A DNA stretch of 64,000 nt from Owenia fusiformis (lineage: Eukaryota; Annelida; Polychaeta; Sabellida; Oweniidae): assembly GCA_903813345.2 (NCBI GenBank), contig CAIIXF020000006.1, forward strand, positions 16,000,348-16,064,347, in the 5' to 3' direction. Both the position numbers and the translations under genes were made by a program. This document shows, piece after piece, positions 10,878 to 24,900 of the stretch; the stretch's first letter is position 1, and the number at the start of each line of letters is the position of its first letter. The notes under the pieces are model-generated. The model was given only the letters and a program-made list of their open reading frames with translations, made no database searches and had not been told where the DNA came from.

Positions 10878-11298
10878 TCTTATAACTGTGGTTCTGTACA
10901 TTTTATTTACACTATCACACTGACAAGTGTGTACTTAACTATTTGTTTACATATTTTACATTAATTTACTTGCATTTAAACATGATTTCAATAAATAATG
11001 CAGTATCTCCTATTACAGCAAAATACAAGTAAATCGATTAATATCAAATAATCTACCGTACTGGTTTTATATAACTCTGTGTCTGTACATAGCTTACAAA
11101 GTACTTACCTTTCAGAAAATACAAGTTTGTAAAATAGACATTTTCCTAATAGGATATCCAATGCAAGAATATGACTTATATTACACACCTGTCAAAATCT
11201 TAAGCTGAACTGTTTAATGAGGATCATCAGAAAATACACATGAAAAAATGAGTCCCTGAAGCTGAATCGTAATATGAACCTAATAACTGTGTTGAACT

Positions 11299-11304
11299 TT
11301 TATT
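11299..11304 (-). terminator. Candidate LRP5/6 polyadenylation signal AATAAA
   Basis: AATAAA on the minus strand, about 99 bases after the LRP5/6 stop codon. Further AATAAA words occur downstream near 10905, 10795 and 10490, so the real cleavage site cannot be chosen from sequence. Confidence 0.3.
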
Positions 11305-11402
11305 CAAATGGACTAGTCTATTGAATGCTGACAGATCACATAGATTTACTTGTTTGATTACTCGCTCAATAACATTAGAGTTAAAGATCTTGACAGATGT
11401 TT

Positions 11403-12996
11403 TTAGCACTCTGAGGTGGCTACTGGGGACGGCGGTGGGGGATAAGGATTAAAGAAGCTTCGTTCAGTCTCTGGTGAAGGGGGGCAGCTGGTTTCATCAG
11501 ATAAATAATGGCTCCTCGGGGTTGGTGGAGGAGGGTAAGGATCAGAATCGTATCCCATAACAGGGGTATAGTATTTTTTCTCAGGGTATGGCTCGCTCTC
11601 CTCATAGGCACTAGTGGTGCATGGTGTGGTATGCAATGGGGGAATGTGGCGGTGTTTTCTATATGGTCTATAAGAGCGGACAGTGCTCGGGGAGTTTGAC
11701 GAATAGTACATGTATTCCCCGGCAACTGACCTGTCAGTTACTGGACTAGGGGGAGGATTTAAGGTCTCTCTTGGGTAGTGGGTAACACTAGAGGAACTGG
11801 AGGATGCCCCTGTGACGTGATTCCTATCATAGTTAGGAGGGGGCCCACTAGCTGAACTGACACTCAGACATGTTGTGCCTGATTTCCCACGTGATGTAGT
11901 TAATGTATGCGGGGGCGTGCTACCTGGATCTGAGGTAGGGTTCAACATGGGTTTAGTCACCATGATTATGTCTCTACACTCTTCAAGTGGTTGATGCTGT
12001 GATTTCCTCTTACAGGCTATGATGAGCACCACGACTGCTATAAGAACTGCGATAATGCCAACAACTATCCCTACTGTATACTGGGCCGTACTAGAGTCAT
12101 TCTCAAATGGACCTGAAGCATGATTCAGAGGACAATCTAGCTCATCGGAGTGCTCTAGGCAATCATAGATTCCATCACAGCGTTTACTATTGGCAATACA
12201 CTGTTTATTATTGCAACGAAACTGACCTGCCGTGCAGCAGTCTTTTTCATCTGATTTATCAGGACAGTTGACATTACCGTCACATTGTTGCGAGAGAGGA
12301 ATACAATCTCCTATATCACATCTGAACTGGGTTTGTGAATCACAATGTTTGCATCCTTCTTCATCTGACCCATCTTGGCATTCGCTAACACCATCACATC
12401 TAAAGTTCCGAGGAAGGCAACCTTCGTCACCTGTTGAGCACGTAAAATGATCCGGCGCACATGTTGGTGGCTCAACGCACGTAATGTCATCACTATGCAA
12501 GACTAGATCCACAGGACACGAGCACCGAATCGTATCCGAGCTTTTTATGATACATAAATGAGAGCACCTTCCATTATTGATTGCGCAAGGATGTGACTTA
12601 AACGCTCCCTGACTTAAATGCTGTACGGCTACAATCCCAGTTAGAACATGCACCCGGCTCAAAATCTGAGTCCGTTCATTTCCTTTAAATTTATTCACCC
12701 TCTCAATGAGTTCCATATCGCGATCCACCCAGTAAAGGTAGTCGCCATACACTGTTAAATCGAGTGGCTTCAATATGTTATTTTCAATTAATATTTTACG
12801 ATCTCCCCCATCTAGGTCGGAGCTTTCAATATGTTGAGATTTTATGTCTGACCAGAATAAGAGGCCATCTTTGGGATCCACCACAAGGCCAGTTGGCTCA
12901 ATGAGACCATCTTTAAATAGTGTTTTTCGTTCATGACCATCATATGCTGCACGCTCTATGGTGGGCCTCTGAACCATATTCACCCAGTACATGTGG
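11403..12996 (-). CDS. LRP6: LRP5/6 exon 13: propeller 4 end, EGF4, three LDLa, membrane span, signalling tail
   Basis: A single 1594-base exon. It encodes [23 protein letters not shown]4 ([14 protein letters not shown]), three LDLa repeats each with an SDE acidic signature, the span [20 protein letters not shown], one juxtamembrane Cys in CKRK, then the tail. Tail motifs: [69 protein letters not shown] and [12 protein letters not shown]-stop. These are the five PPPSPxS-type sites phosphorylated by GSK3/CK1 to dock Axin. TAA stop at 11405-11403. Confidence 0.97.
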
Positions 12997-15900
12997 CTGG
13001 AATAGAAATTAATTTCATTAATATAAAATAGCAATCATTTCAATAAAACCTTTTTTGAGAGTTGTTACAGGTATAGGATTTTAAGGTAGATTTGATTCAT
13101 TTCAGTGATTGGATCAACAATATCTTATAGCAAAACTAGGGCATTTTCAACATTGCTCCACATGGCACAATTGAAACACATCGGGGTTTCATCAACACAC
13201 ACACAAAAGTTGTTCTTACCCTTTTTCTGGATGTAGTGCAATTGATCGGGGCCTCTCCCCAGGGCCACGAATCACAAGCCCAACAGATTTCATGTTGAAT
13301 CTTGTAACATTGATGACATTATTCTTCGAGTCTGTCCAGAAGATCTGGTGTGTGTAGGGATCTATGGCAATGTCATTTGGTTTAAGTAACTCTTGGGGAT
13401 TGGGTACTACTGTCTGGGCCTGTAAACAATGTAAGCATTATAACACTGTACTCAATACTTCTTTAGTGCAACTTATCATATTGTCATTAAATGAATCAAC
13501 ACAGCCATGCTGCAAATAGTATAATAAATCGTTTTCATTATAACAAAATGAATCATTCTCTCTTGACACTGGACAAATGTCAGGTTTGGGAAAAAGATGT
13601 CCGGAGTGTTTTACTACTCTAGGGGCGAGGAGGGAAATTCTCAATAAATGGAGTATAGTTGGTTTGGCAGCATTTTCAGTTAGGGGAGAGTCTTGGATGA
13701 AATTTCCACCTAGGTGATAGCTTCACAGAGTGGTAGGAAGTTCTTTTTTTGAAGAGTTAGCCCCCTACCCCACAAAAACACCCCACCCCGGGGAAAAAAA
13801 TTGTTCACACTAAATAACCTTAGATATTTTGATGTTTGTAAGTGACATACATAGATATTATATATATGAATCATTTGCAGTATAATTGATGCTGATTACT
13901 CCTAAAAAAATTGAATATTAGTACAAAGTGTGTTCCCCAGGGGGCAAATTCGTGACCCATTTCCTTACTATTTTGATCCTAACTTTTCAACTAGAAACTG
14001 TAAGAGCTTGAAAAAATTCATGTGAAGTGCCCAATAGCAGGGTTAGTAACCCTGAAAGATGCAAAGCCATGGAAGAGGTAGGAGCTGAGAAAAAAATTGT
14101 TGATTTTTCGAAAAATTTGACATTTTTGACAGCTGGATTTTGTGTATGACTATAGCTGACCCCTATAGTTCCTGGATCCATCCCTCTATGATGATATATA
14201 TGGTTTTATAGTGTGGAACTAAGATGTAAAACATAAGTCAGATGGGTTTTAAGGAAGTTTAAGGTTTTAAACAAGTCCAAAATTTGAAAAATTGTAAATA
14301 TAAGGTTTCAAATTTACGAATTCCAGGTAGAGCCATAGCAGACCCCTATAGTTTCTAGATCCATCCCTCTATGGTGATACTTATGGTATTGCTGTATGGA
14401 ACTAATATGTAAAACACAATTTAGATGGGTTTTAAGGAAGTTTAAGGTTTTAAACAAGTTCAAAATTTGAAAAATTGTAAATATAAGGTTTCAAATTTAT
14501 GAATTTCAGGTATAGCCATGGCTGACCCTTATGGTTTTTACATCCATACCTCTATGATTAAATATACAGTTTTAGAGTGTGGGACTAAGATTTAACATAC
14601 CCAAAATGAATTTTAAGAAAGTTTAAGGTTTTAAACAAGTCAAAAATTTGAAGAATTGTAAATGTAAGTTTATGAATTTATGAATTTCAGGTATAGCCAA
14701 AGATGACCCTTATGTTTTTTTTTTACATCTATACCTCAGTGATGAGATATATATTTTTAGAGTATTTAACTAAAATGTAAAAGACGCATAAGATGAGTTT
14801 GAAGGAATTTGAAAAATTGATCTCGAAAATTGGTCTCAAATTCACGTTATTCAGGTACAGCCTTAAATGAGCCCTGATAATCGAAGGTTATGAGCATAAT
14901 AGTAACAACTGTGATATCATAGCTTAGAGACCAGGTGTAGAATATATACCTGTTGCAGCAGTTAGTCTGCTGCATATAGATGGAGTGAAAATTCATGAAC
15001 TACAGTAAAATCTTTCTAATCTGAATGCTACTAGATATAGTATTTGGACCAGCTAAAAGCGTTCAAATTAGAAGTGTTTGAATTTTGAGGTTTTTACATC
15101 TGCAATATTCTGGATTTTTAAGAAATATGAATGCATTCTCAATGAAAAATATTAATAAATATTAATAATATTTATACTGACCACCCAAAAAGCTTAATAG
15201 CATTCCAAAATCCAATTCAAAAGTTTTGATATCATAACAATTCAGTGTTAAACTGACAATATTTGAGCAATTTTGTAAGAAATATGTGATATTTGGTAAA
15301 AAAAAGTTCAAGTTGAACAGGTTGATTTTTCAAATATGAGTGTTCAATGTTCGAATTAAGAGGTGTTCAGATTTCAATTTTTAAACATAGGAGTCAATGG
15401 GAGGAAGGAAAAATTGAACTGAGGAAAAGTGTTCAGATTGGTTGGTTTTCAGATAAGTCAGGTGTTGGGATGATTGGTAGGTGTTCACAATAGTCAGATG
15501 TTGGGATATACAGGTTTCACTGCTGATATATCATTTATACAAGATGATGAACTAGAACTACTGTACTAGGTGCCTTTGATAATTTTTACCACAATGTTAT
15601 ACTATGTCAGGAAAAGAAAGCACTCATGACACTGTGCTTGTACAACTTGAAAATCAACAACACTTTAACATTTGATAAAGGTGTCTACCAAATGAGTAAT
15701 CCACATAAATTCAAATACAAGCACTTGGCATGCTATTCCCTATGATCATTAGTTTCATTAGTTTCTCTTGAATCTAAAATTGACCTTTGGTTTATGAGAG
15801 TAGTAAATTGGAATGCAGTTATATGGAATATTGAATTGGCTGGAATTGGACACACCTTGCCTAGAAATGTGTGAGTAAACTATGATCTTATATGGATACA

Positions 15901-18900
15901 AACAGTTCGTTTGACAATGATCATCTATATTATCCTGTAAAATCAGAACTTAAAAAGGGGTTTGAAATGGAGATCGATGAAAACATACCACAAATTGATA
16001 AAACTTTCGTGATTGATGCAATGGCTATGACAAAGGGAAAATGAAGATTAACTTATACGTTGAAATTTGGAGAGTTTTGGAAAGCTATATTTGACTACTC
16101 ATCAAATCTAGTAAAGGAGCCCAAAGAATAGATTTCATATTAGACTCCTAGCTAGTTGTCTCCATCAGTAAAGGATTCTGAAAGAATGCGAAGAATGGAT
16201 GCTTCCCCTATTGAACTTTAATCCAAAGAAGAAATTACACCATTACCTAAAAATATGAATACCTTTGTCCAAGTAATATAAGACAAATTTTCAAAGATTA
16301 CAAAGAAATTCAATAAAGCAGCATTCTAAAAGTGTGCCAAATGCCAAGATTGTTTTAAGTGGAACTATTGGAGAGAACTCAAATATCTGTGAAAATGATA
16401 ACTGAAATCTCCTGTTAAATTCCACTCCTGAAGAGGCTGATTTTAAAAGTATTCACTTGTTTTACATTCAGCAGAACATGTGGGACTGCAGTAATTTGCA
16501 TCAAATGACACTGATATTATAATTTTATGACTATCATTTTAATAAATGAAAAAAATTCTTCAACTATGCTAGAAAATGTCATCTGCAAAGTCAGTATGTA
16601 AACATTTTCTACAATGTCTGTTTGTTTGAAACATATTGATCATATCACCATATATACTTTTTTGATCTACATGAAGATTTTAATGTGACAAGACCCTTTT
16701 ACCCTAGAGTTCCTTATATCATTGCACTAACGGAAGTTTCTAGGCCCGGGCGGGGGGGGGGGGGGGGGGGGGGGTATGATCCTTATAATCCTTATTTTCC
16801 CAAATAATTACTGTTGCCTGATGACAAATTGTTTTATTGGGAGTGTAGTGATTATAATTTGATAATTCATAACAACATTTTGTATTAGGAGATGATCATT
16901 GCTTAATTACAGAAGGGGCACAACAAAATATAGAGAAAACATGTTTCTTTAAATTAACCATGTCTTTATGTATTTTGATAATGCAGAACGGCATTACATC
17001 AAACATGTTGATGTGAAAAAGTAAAAATGCTATATCACATAATAAATATCGTCAAATAATAATTAATTAGTAATAATCCATTTAAGCAATCAATTACTAC
17101 ACTGTATACGATATCCCTAGGAGCAGTTACGCTTACTGGGGGATTTATTAACCTCTCACCCCCTTAGGAACTCAAGGGTTAAGTCCTCAACTCTAATGAT
17201 TTTTCTTTTAACAATACATGTAACATGGATCAAACCTGACCACAATATTTTCAACATCTAATTTCTAAGCTAAGTCATACATTCAAAAAGAGGGACATGC
17301 AGGGCTATACCTGAAATCGTAAAGGAGGACTGAAAGTATCGCAACAGATTTCAGCAATCATATGTTGGATTTTGGCTATTTTCTGAAGATTTGAGGAGGT
17401 GCATATGTTAGGCCAATGCATTTCCTCCAGGAAAAGCACCCATAGAGATGATAAAATAATTTCTATTTTGAGACAGGGAAGGTGCAAACAACCCACCCAC
17501 ATGCATAAATATATATGTGTATATGTATAATTATTACATACAGTTAACCCCTTTAAATGAAAAATGCATTCCATCAGGGATTTTAAAGATATCAAATATG
17601 GGTGACCAAAATTAAGCTGAAAGCAATGGATCACATGAGTTTTCCCTAAAGGAAAATATTGTTTTCCGCTTTATCTAAAAGAAATTTATCCTTTTAATGG
17701 TTAACTTATGTCTCAAAACGCAACATATTGATGCAACTAAAATTGAAAAACCATAGGTGAACGGGGTTGAAAATCAGGACGACATTTCCCAAAAAACATT
17801 TGGGTGGATTGTTTTCACCTTCGCTGTCTCAAATTCCAAACTATTTTATTATCTCTAAGAGTTCTTTTCCCACTAGGTAATGCAATGGCCTATCATATGC
17901 ACCTGCTTAAATCCTCAGAAAACAGACAAAATCCAACATATGACTGTCTGAAATCTGTTGCGATACTTTCCGTGCCCCTTTGAGACCTGATATTTCTCAA
18001 TTTTTCAAATATTGCACTTATTAAAATTCTTAAACTTCCTTAAAACTCATCTTCGGTATGTTTTACATCTTAGTTTCACACTCTAAAAGTATATGTTTCA
18101 TCATAGAAGTATTGATGAAAAAGCCATAAGGGAATTTGAAACCTTATATTTACAATTTTTCAAATTTTGGACTTGTTTTAAATCATTAACTTCGTTAAAA
18201 CCCATCTAAATTATGTTTTACATCTTTAGTTCCATACTACAAAACCATAAATATCATCAAAGAGGGATGGATCTAGAAACTATAGGGGTCAGCCATGGCT
18301 ATAGCTGGAATTCGTAAATTTGAAACCTTACATTTACAATTTTTCGAATTTTGGACTTGTTTAAAACCTATAACTTCCTTAAAACCCATCTAATTTATGT
18401 TTTACATCTTAATTTCACACTATGAAAGCATAAATATCATCAAAGATGGATGGATCTAGAATCTATAGGGGTCAGCCATGGCTATACCTGGAATTCGTAA
18501 ATTTGAAACCTTATATTTACAATTTTTCAAATTTTGGACTTGTTTAAAACCTTTGACTTCCTTAAAACCCATCTAATTTATGTTTTACATCTTAGTTCCA
18601 CACTATAAAACCATATATATCATCATAGAGGGATGGATCTAGAAACTATAGGGGTCAGCTATAGTCATACACAAAATCCAGTTGTCAAAAATGTCAAATT
18701 TTTTGAAAAATCAACAATTTTTTTCTCAGCTCCTACTTCTTCCATGGCTTTGCATCTTTCAGGGTTACTAACCCTGCTATTGGGCACTTCACATGAATTT
18801 TTTCAAGCTCTTACAGTGTCTAATTGAAAAGTTAGAATCAAAACACTAAGAAAATGAGTCATGAATTTGCCCCCTGGGGTACACACTTTGTACTGATATT

Positions 18901-21900
18901 CAAATTCTTTAGGAGTAATCAGCATCAATAATACTGCAAATTATTCATATATATAATATCTATGTATGTCACTTACAAACATCAAAATATCTAAGGTTAA
19001 TTAGTGTGAACAATTTTTTCCCCAGGGTGGGGTGTTTTTGGGGGGTGGGGGGCTAACTCCTCAAAAAAAAGAACTCCCTACCACTCTGCGAAGCTATCAC
19101 CTAGGTGGAAATTTCATCCAAGACTCTCCCCTAACTGAAAATACTGCCAAACCAACTATACACCATTTATTGAGAATTTTCCTCCTCGCCCCTTGAGTAT
19201 ACAGTAAGTGGATTATCTTAACATCTATCACTATAAACAAACACAAGCTTAGATTCCAATATGTCCCCATGCCACATACTGTGCACACCTTAAAGGCAAT
19301 GTGTGAATGTATCTCATTTCACGAGAACTTAATAGGGCATATATATACTATATGGTACTAACCTTGCTACTTTTCTCCTCTTTGTTGACAGACCTCTTTA
19401 TTGTTGCTTTCTGGCGCCAATCTATCCAGTATACATGTTTATTCACTGGATCATAGTCTATGGCCTGGATATTCTTCAGGTTCTGGATAGGGAGCACAAT
19501 TTCTGGCGATTCACTGGTATCTGCCAGCATTCTATTAATTTGATTTTTCTGACTGAATAAAAGGAACTCACTGGGAGCTAGGCAAGTTTTATTGTCTTTA
19601 GAGTCTAGGGTGAAATGTGTAGGGCAAGCACATTGGGGTATATGGGTGAACTCATCAGAGCCATTCGTATAGAGCTCATTATGGACCGCGAGGCATAAAT
19701 GCGAACACTGCCCATTACGGACTCCACACTGGTTCCAGCCAGTTTGACGTGACGCATGAAAAACTAGTATATCTATGACATAGGTTAGTGATCCACGGAT
19801 TTGAGTTCGATTTTCTCCTGTTGTTTTATTAGCTCGCTCTATGCTCATTGTCTCCCAATCCGTCCAGTATATATAATCTTGGTACTGTGTTAACCCAAAG
19901 GGGTGAGGTAAAGAATGAAGTATTATTCGACTTCGAAGTGATCCCTCCATATCAGAAGACTGAATAGACTTATCAGTGACATCGACCCAGTATAAACGAC
20001 GATCAATGTGATCTATTGTCAAACCATGTGCACGTCCCACATTTGTGATAACATGCTTCCTAGCGCTCCCATCCAAGTTTGAGCGCTCTATTCTGAATTG
20101 CTGATCATCCCAAACTGTCCAATACATTTGCCTGAAATGTGAATCAAAATCTTAACATTCATGCATAGGATTTACTGATATAGATGTATACATGCACATG
20201 CTTTTCAAGTATTGACCTTTGTGATTTTTAAATTGTATAGTTGGGATTATTTTTAACTAGTTCCATGCTATTCCTTGCTAATTTTACTCTCTTACACTTT
20301 AATTCAGATTTCAAAACATGACCACAATAACGTTCTTCTTAGATTATGTCTCACTTAGCTTGGTTTTATTCATTCAACAGCTTTTCCATAACTATAACTT
20401 ACGCTTGCGATGGATCCAACGCCAATGTTCTAGGGTTCCTCAAATCTTTCCACACGATTACTTTACGTGAAGAACCATCCAATCTTGCCACTTCTATGCG
20501 ATCATTTTCAAAGTCTGTCCAGTAAATATTCTTAGCAACCCAATCAACTGCCATGCCTTCTGGATATTTCAGTCCAAATTTGACAATATTCTCAAGGGCA
20601 CTGCCATTCATAAATGCTCGATTGATCGTCTGAAATCACAAATATATGTACAAATTTTCAACTCACAATTTAATGTATCATTCAAAACATTAGACGTTTT
20701 GATTGATTGATTGGTTTTGTTGTGTATTTTTGTTTTTATAAATTTGCCTAATAAAACAAACCAAAACAGACCATGATTGACATTTGACAAGTTATAATAA
20801 GTTACTTACTTTAAGATTTGTATCAGTCCAATAAATACGATTATCATTTATATCAAAGTCTAATGCGCAAGCCCCTTTCACATTTGACACAGGAATAACA
20901 ACTGGATTGTGATTGGTCTCTAGTGAGATCCGTCGAATATCGCTGGTTCGTGTGAACAGCAGGAAAGCATCAGGGACAATACACGTCTTCTGGTTCTTCA
21001 AGAGCTCTAGCCCCATTGGACAGGCACAAATGGGACCCGTGGGTCGGTTAAGACACAGGTGACTGCATCCCCCATTCTTCGTCTTACACTCGTTGGTACC
21101 TGAAACACAGAAACATCTCATCAGATACTCTAGCTCTTATTTAGTTATATTTTCTGTGAGATTGAGCTATTTTGAAAATCCTCTCCTGTGACCCGCCTCA
21201 TCCTAACCATAAGAGGGTGATGCATCCACTAAGATTTTGATTTTGAAGGCGTTCAACAACTTGAAAACCCATTTGTACATACTCCAATGATCTCTCCAGC
21301 ACTAAAGCTAATCTTTTTGAAATTTTGGCAATAACATGCCACCCTGTTGAAGATCTGTTTGCATCCTGTCAAAATGATGAAATATTGACATATTTTTTAT
21401 CAAAACAGGTAAAATCAAGATCTAGCACCTTTTAACTAGCTAAGACTGCGGAAACAAGAATCTGCTTATTTTAAAGAGAACACTCGTCTGGTGTACAAAT
21501 TCTAATAAGGCAAAATGGAATTAAAAATGAATGAAATTAAACATGAATTAAATTCATGTTTAAAAATGCATTGACAATTCTAAATGATCCCTGAAATCAA
21601 ACGTGGTTACCTTCTTTCTTATGCACATCAACTGCCTTAAGACCCATCAGGTCTGGGAGTTGATCAATGATCATACGTCTGTCTTCCCCAGAGTACTTGT
21701 TCACTCTCTCTATAGACCTCCTCTGCCAGTCAGTCCAGTAGATATAGTCCCCTGAAATAACAGTAAATGTGCAATATCTTATCTATCTCTACTGGTTAAT
21801 TGGTTCAATGACAATAACATATATACTGTGTATACATGTATATATAAAATGCCCAAATAGCAAAAAGGAGACATTTTAGACATGCAACATATAAAAATCA

Positions 21901-24900
21901 ATGGAATTCCATGCTTTATGTTCATCTATGTATTTATTGATATGTCTGCAAACAGAATGAAATCCTAATTAATTTGCAATAAAATAAAATAGGTCACATA
22001 AAACTAGTTAAATTTACTTGATTGATTTCTCTTGCCAATTGTCTGCAAATTACATATTACACACAGCCCTGTACAAAGGTATATTATACTGACAGTGTAG
22101 TGTAGTCTAGTGTAGTGTGTCATTTTGACATATCAAAAGTAATATATAATATTACTGTTTTCCCAGGGAAATATGAAGGAATAAAATCATATTGAATCGT
22201 ATTACATGAAAAAATCGTATCGTCCCCGGAAAAAATCGTATAGGAGATCCCTAAAAGACGACCGTAATTAACCAACATACCTAATAAACTGAAGCCAAAT
22301 ATATGTGGAAGCTGATCTCGAACCAGAACTCGACGATTTGACCCATCCAAATCAGACATTTCTATTTGATCTGTTTTAGCATCTCCCCAGTAGAGTTTAC
22401 GATCAGCAAAGTCGATAGAGATACCATTGGGCCAGCCCAGTGAGTCGTTGATGATGACACTGCGGGCAGAGCCATCTAGGTATGCCCGTTCAATCTTTGG
22501 CTTTTCCCCCCAATCTGTCCAGTACATGTACCTGGAATAATATAACAATGAAATGACATTTTATTCATATTGTTTCATCATTAATTTCATATATGATATA
22601 CAACTACACACACATTGGGTTGGAGCATTAAGATTTTAATTCAATGGAAGGATTATACCCCAATTGGTTTTAATTTGCCTTGCCTATTTTAAGATTTCAA
22701 CCAAGGCACTTGCAGTATAAGTAGCATGAAAAACAATGGATACAAGACTGTCGACCACTTATCAGTCTTTTAATTTTTCATAGTGAAATACTCTAATTAA
22801 CCATTATTAGCCTTACTCCAGATGATTTATAGCATTGAATGCTTGTGTATTCTCCACTTAACAACATAGATTCAGGCTATTTTTCAAAGATAGAATTCAA
22901 CTACCATTAACTCAGGAAATGATATGACATTCAGATTGCTCCAGACAGACATAAAATAAGAACTGGAAAGCTGTGAAAGGTCTGAGTATGTTGGAACATG
23001 GAAATGATGTAATATACAAATCAACACAGACTGAAAATCCAATATGATCTGCCTTAAAATCAATACAAGAACATTTTATATGTAAAGTCACACCCATAAA
23101 CCCGACAGTGGATGGAAGAAGAAACGATGTACGATTTATCTAAGAAAAGTGAAAGATTTATAAATCAATTGCTAAATGAATAAGCCAATCGATGGTAAAA
23201 TAAAATGATTTTTTTAAAATGCTAGGCTTCTAAGGAATGAGATCTATCGAAAAGGCACGATGTCAGGGTCTACATGACCTGTAATAAATACTTAGGTGAT
23301 GTTTTTATTAAATATATGATGTTGCTGTTTTGTAAATGAGTTACAATATGTTACAAAAGATCATCATACAATAAAGTGTGTGGAGGAGGATCGTGTGGTG
23401 GGGCCATTTACAATAGATCGCATACCATATAGTGCCAATTAGCATTACATTTGCCCAAATACAAAAAACTGCAATTTTGTTCTAAAATATTCATATATTA
23501 GATTTCCCTCCATGCAATCACCTTCATGCTTGTATCTTTTATTACTTTTTGTGTATAAATAAATGTAAAGCCGTGATCATGCTACTCAGAACTTAAATCT
23601 AACTGAGTGGCAGTCAATAAATGAGAACAAAACAAATCAATGTCATGAAATAACATTCCAGTTAAAATTAGAATTCAATCGATAATATATAAAGGAAGTT
23701 GTGCAATGTTTAATTATAAATAACAACATAAAAGAAACAAGAGTCATTAGTCTACATGTGAACAAACAGTCTGAAAATTCAAAATGACTTATTTTGAAAA
23801 AACATTGATTAGAAGTTAATATGAGGTCATATCTTGGACATAAACATTATTCTAGCCCCAAAGGCATTTCACTTCGGGAATGTTTTCTGTTATATATAAA
23901 TGAACTAAAAAACTGATATTTCAACAAGATTCCAGCCTATAGAAGTCATGTCAAATGTGAACACATAACACACATATTACATTGTCTTCTAATAATATTG
24001 ATTACACTGTAAAACTATAACTGTAAAATCAAAGATCCCTGGGGAAATATTATGAGAAAACAAGGCATTAACATGCAAAATGGTCACCACCTGCCAATTG
24101 TTACAGACACAAATGCAAACACTGTACATAAAAAAGTTAAAATTATAACACCACAGGTGATATTAAAATTCATGATAGAAATATATACTTCTTAGGTCGA
24201 CAGAATGGGAGGACTAGAACCTGTATTCCTCTCTGTACCTCAATATATTCGGCCTACCTAAATTCAATTTCTCAAAAACTATTCTTACCCTCCAACTGGA
24301 TCTAGAACAATTGCACGAGGCTCTTCAAGATTCTCCGATATAAGGATCTTGCGTGAGGTCCCGTTGAGTCTAGAGACCTCTATTCTGTCAGTGCCAGTGT
24401 CCGTCCAGTAGAGATTACGTGCTATCCAGTCGACTGCTATACCATCTGGATGGTTCACCTCCCTGCTTACAATTACTTGTTGACCTACAATGCACAACAA
24501 ATCTCAATTCAGATGTGATTTCAAGAAAATGTTTTACATATTTAATACAATAATCTTTAATGCTTTCAAAGAAAATCTGTAATTTAATTTTATTCATTTG
24601 AAATAAATGAACATCTCATATGATTTTTATGATTTTTACAATCTTTTAGAGCCCATTTCACAAAGGATTTGAAATATTGGTTGATGGGCAGTGTAGCTTT
24701 TATGGATGATCGAAGAACAGAAAAAATTTATTTTAAAATTATATTCAAATTTTGAGAATTGTGTGAAATCAAAGAACCCAGCAAGAAATTGAAGCTACAA
24801 AAGATATTTAATTCAATCAACACCCAATATATAGAACACCAACAAAATGTCATACTTTTCAATCATAAATCCGGTGACATATCTTTGGATTGAAAATTGA

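Larger units (their letters stand above)
13616..19198. mobile_element. Large inverted-repeat element filling LRP5/6 intron 11
   Basis: Two arms of about 1.2 kb (13616 to about 14860 and about 17990 to 19198) are reverse complements. They start with ACTCTAGGGGCGAGGAGG on the left and CCTCCTCGCCCCTTGAGT on the right. Each arm contains a diverged tandem repeat of about 180 bases (words ATGGATCTAGAAACTATAGG and TTTAAACAAGTC) near its inner end. The roughly 3-kb centre carries a smaller MITE-like element (15003-15522), a decayed ORF (15590-16500), a poly-G tract and an inner inverted repeat. It looks like an old foldback-type DNA transposon. No intact transposase is seen, and the superfamily is not identified. 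Confidence 0.75.

Noticed and set aside
11420-11725. Minus-strand ORF of 101 codons overlapping LRP5/6 exon 13
   Set aside because: Shadow frame of the conserved LRP5/6 tail.
13987-18827. Twin ORFs at 13987-14181 and 18633-18827 as a duplicated gene
   Set aside because: They are the two arms of the inverted repeat and have no protein-like conservation beyond DNA identity.
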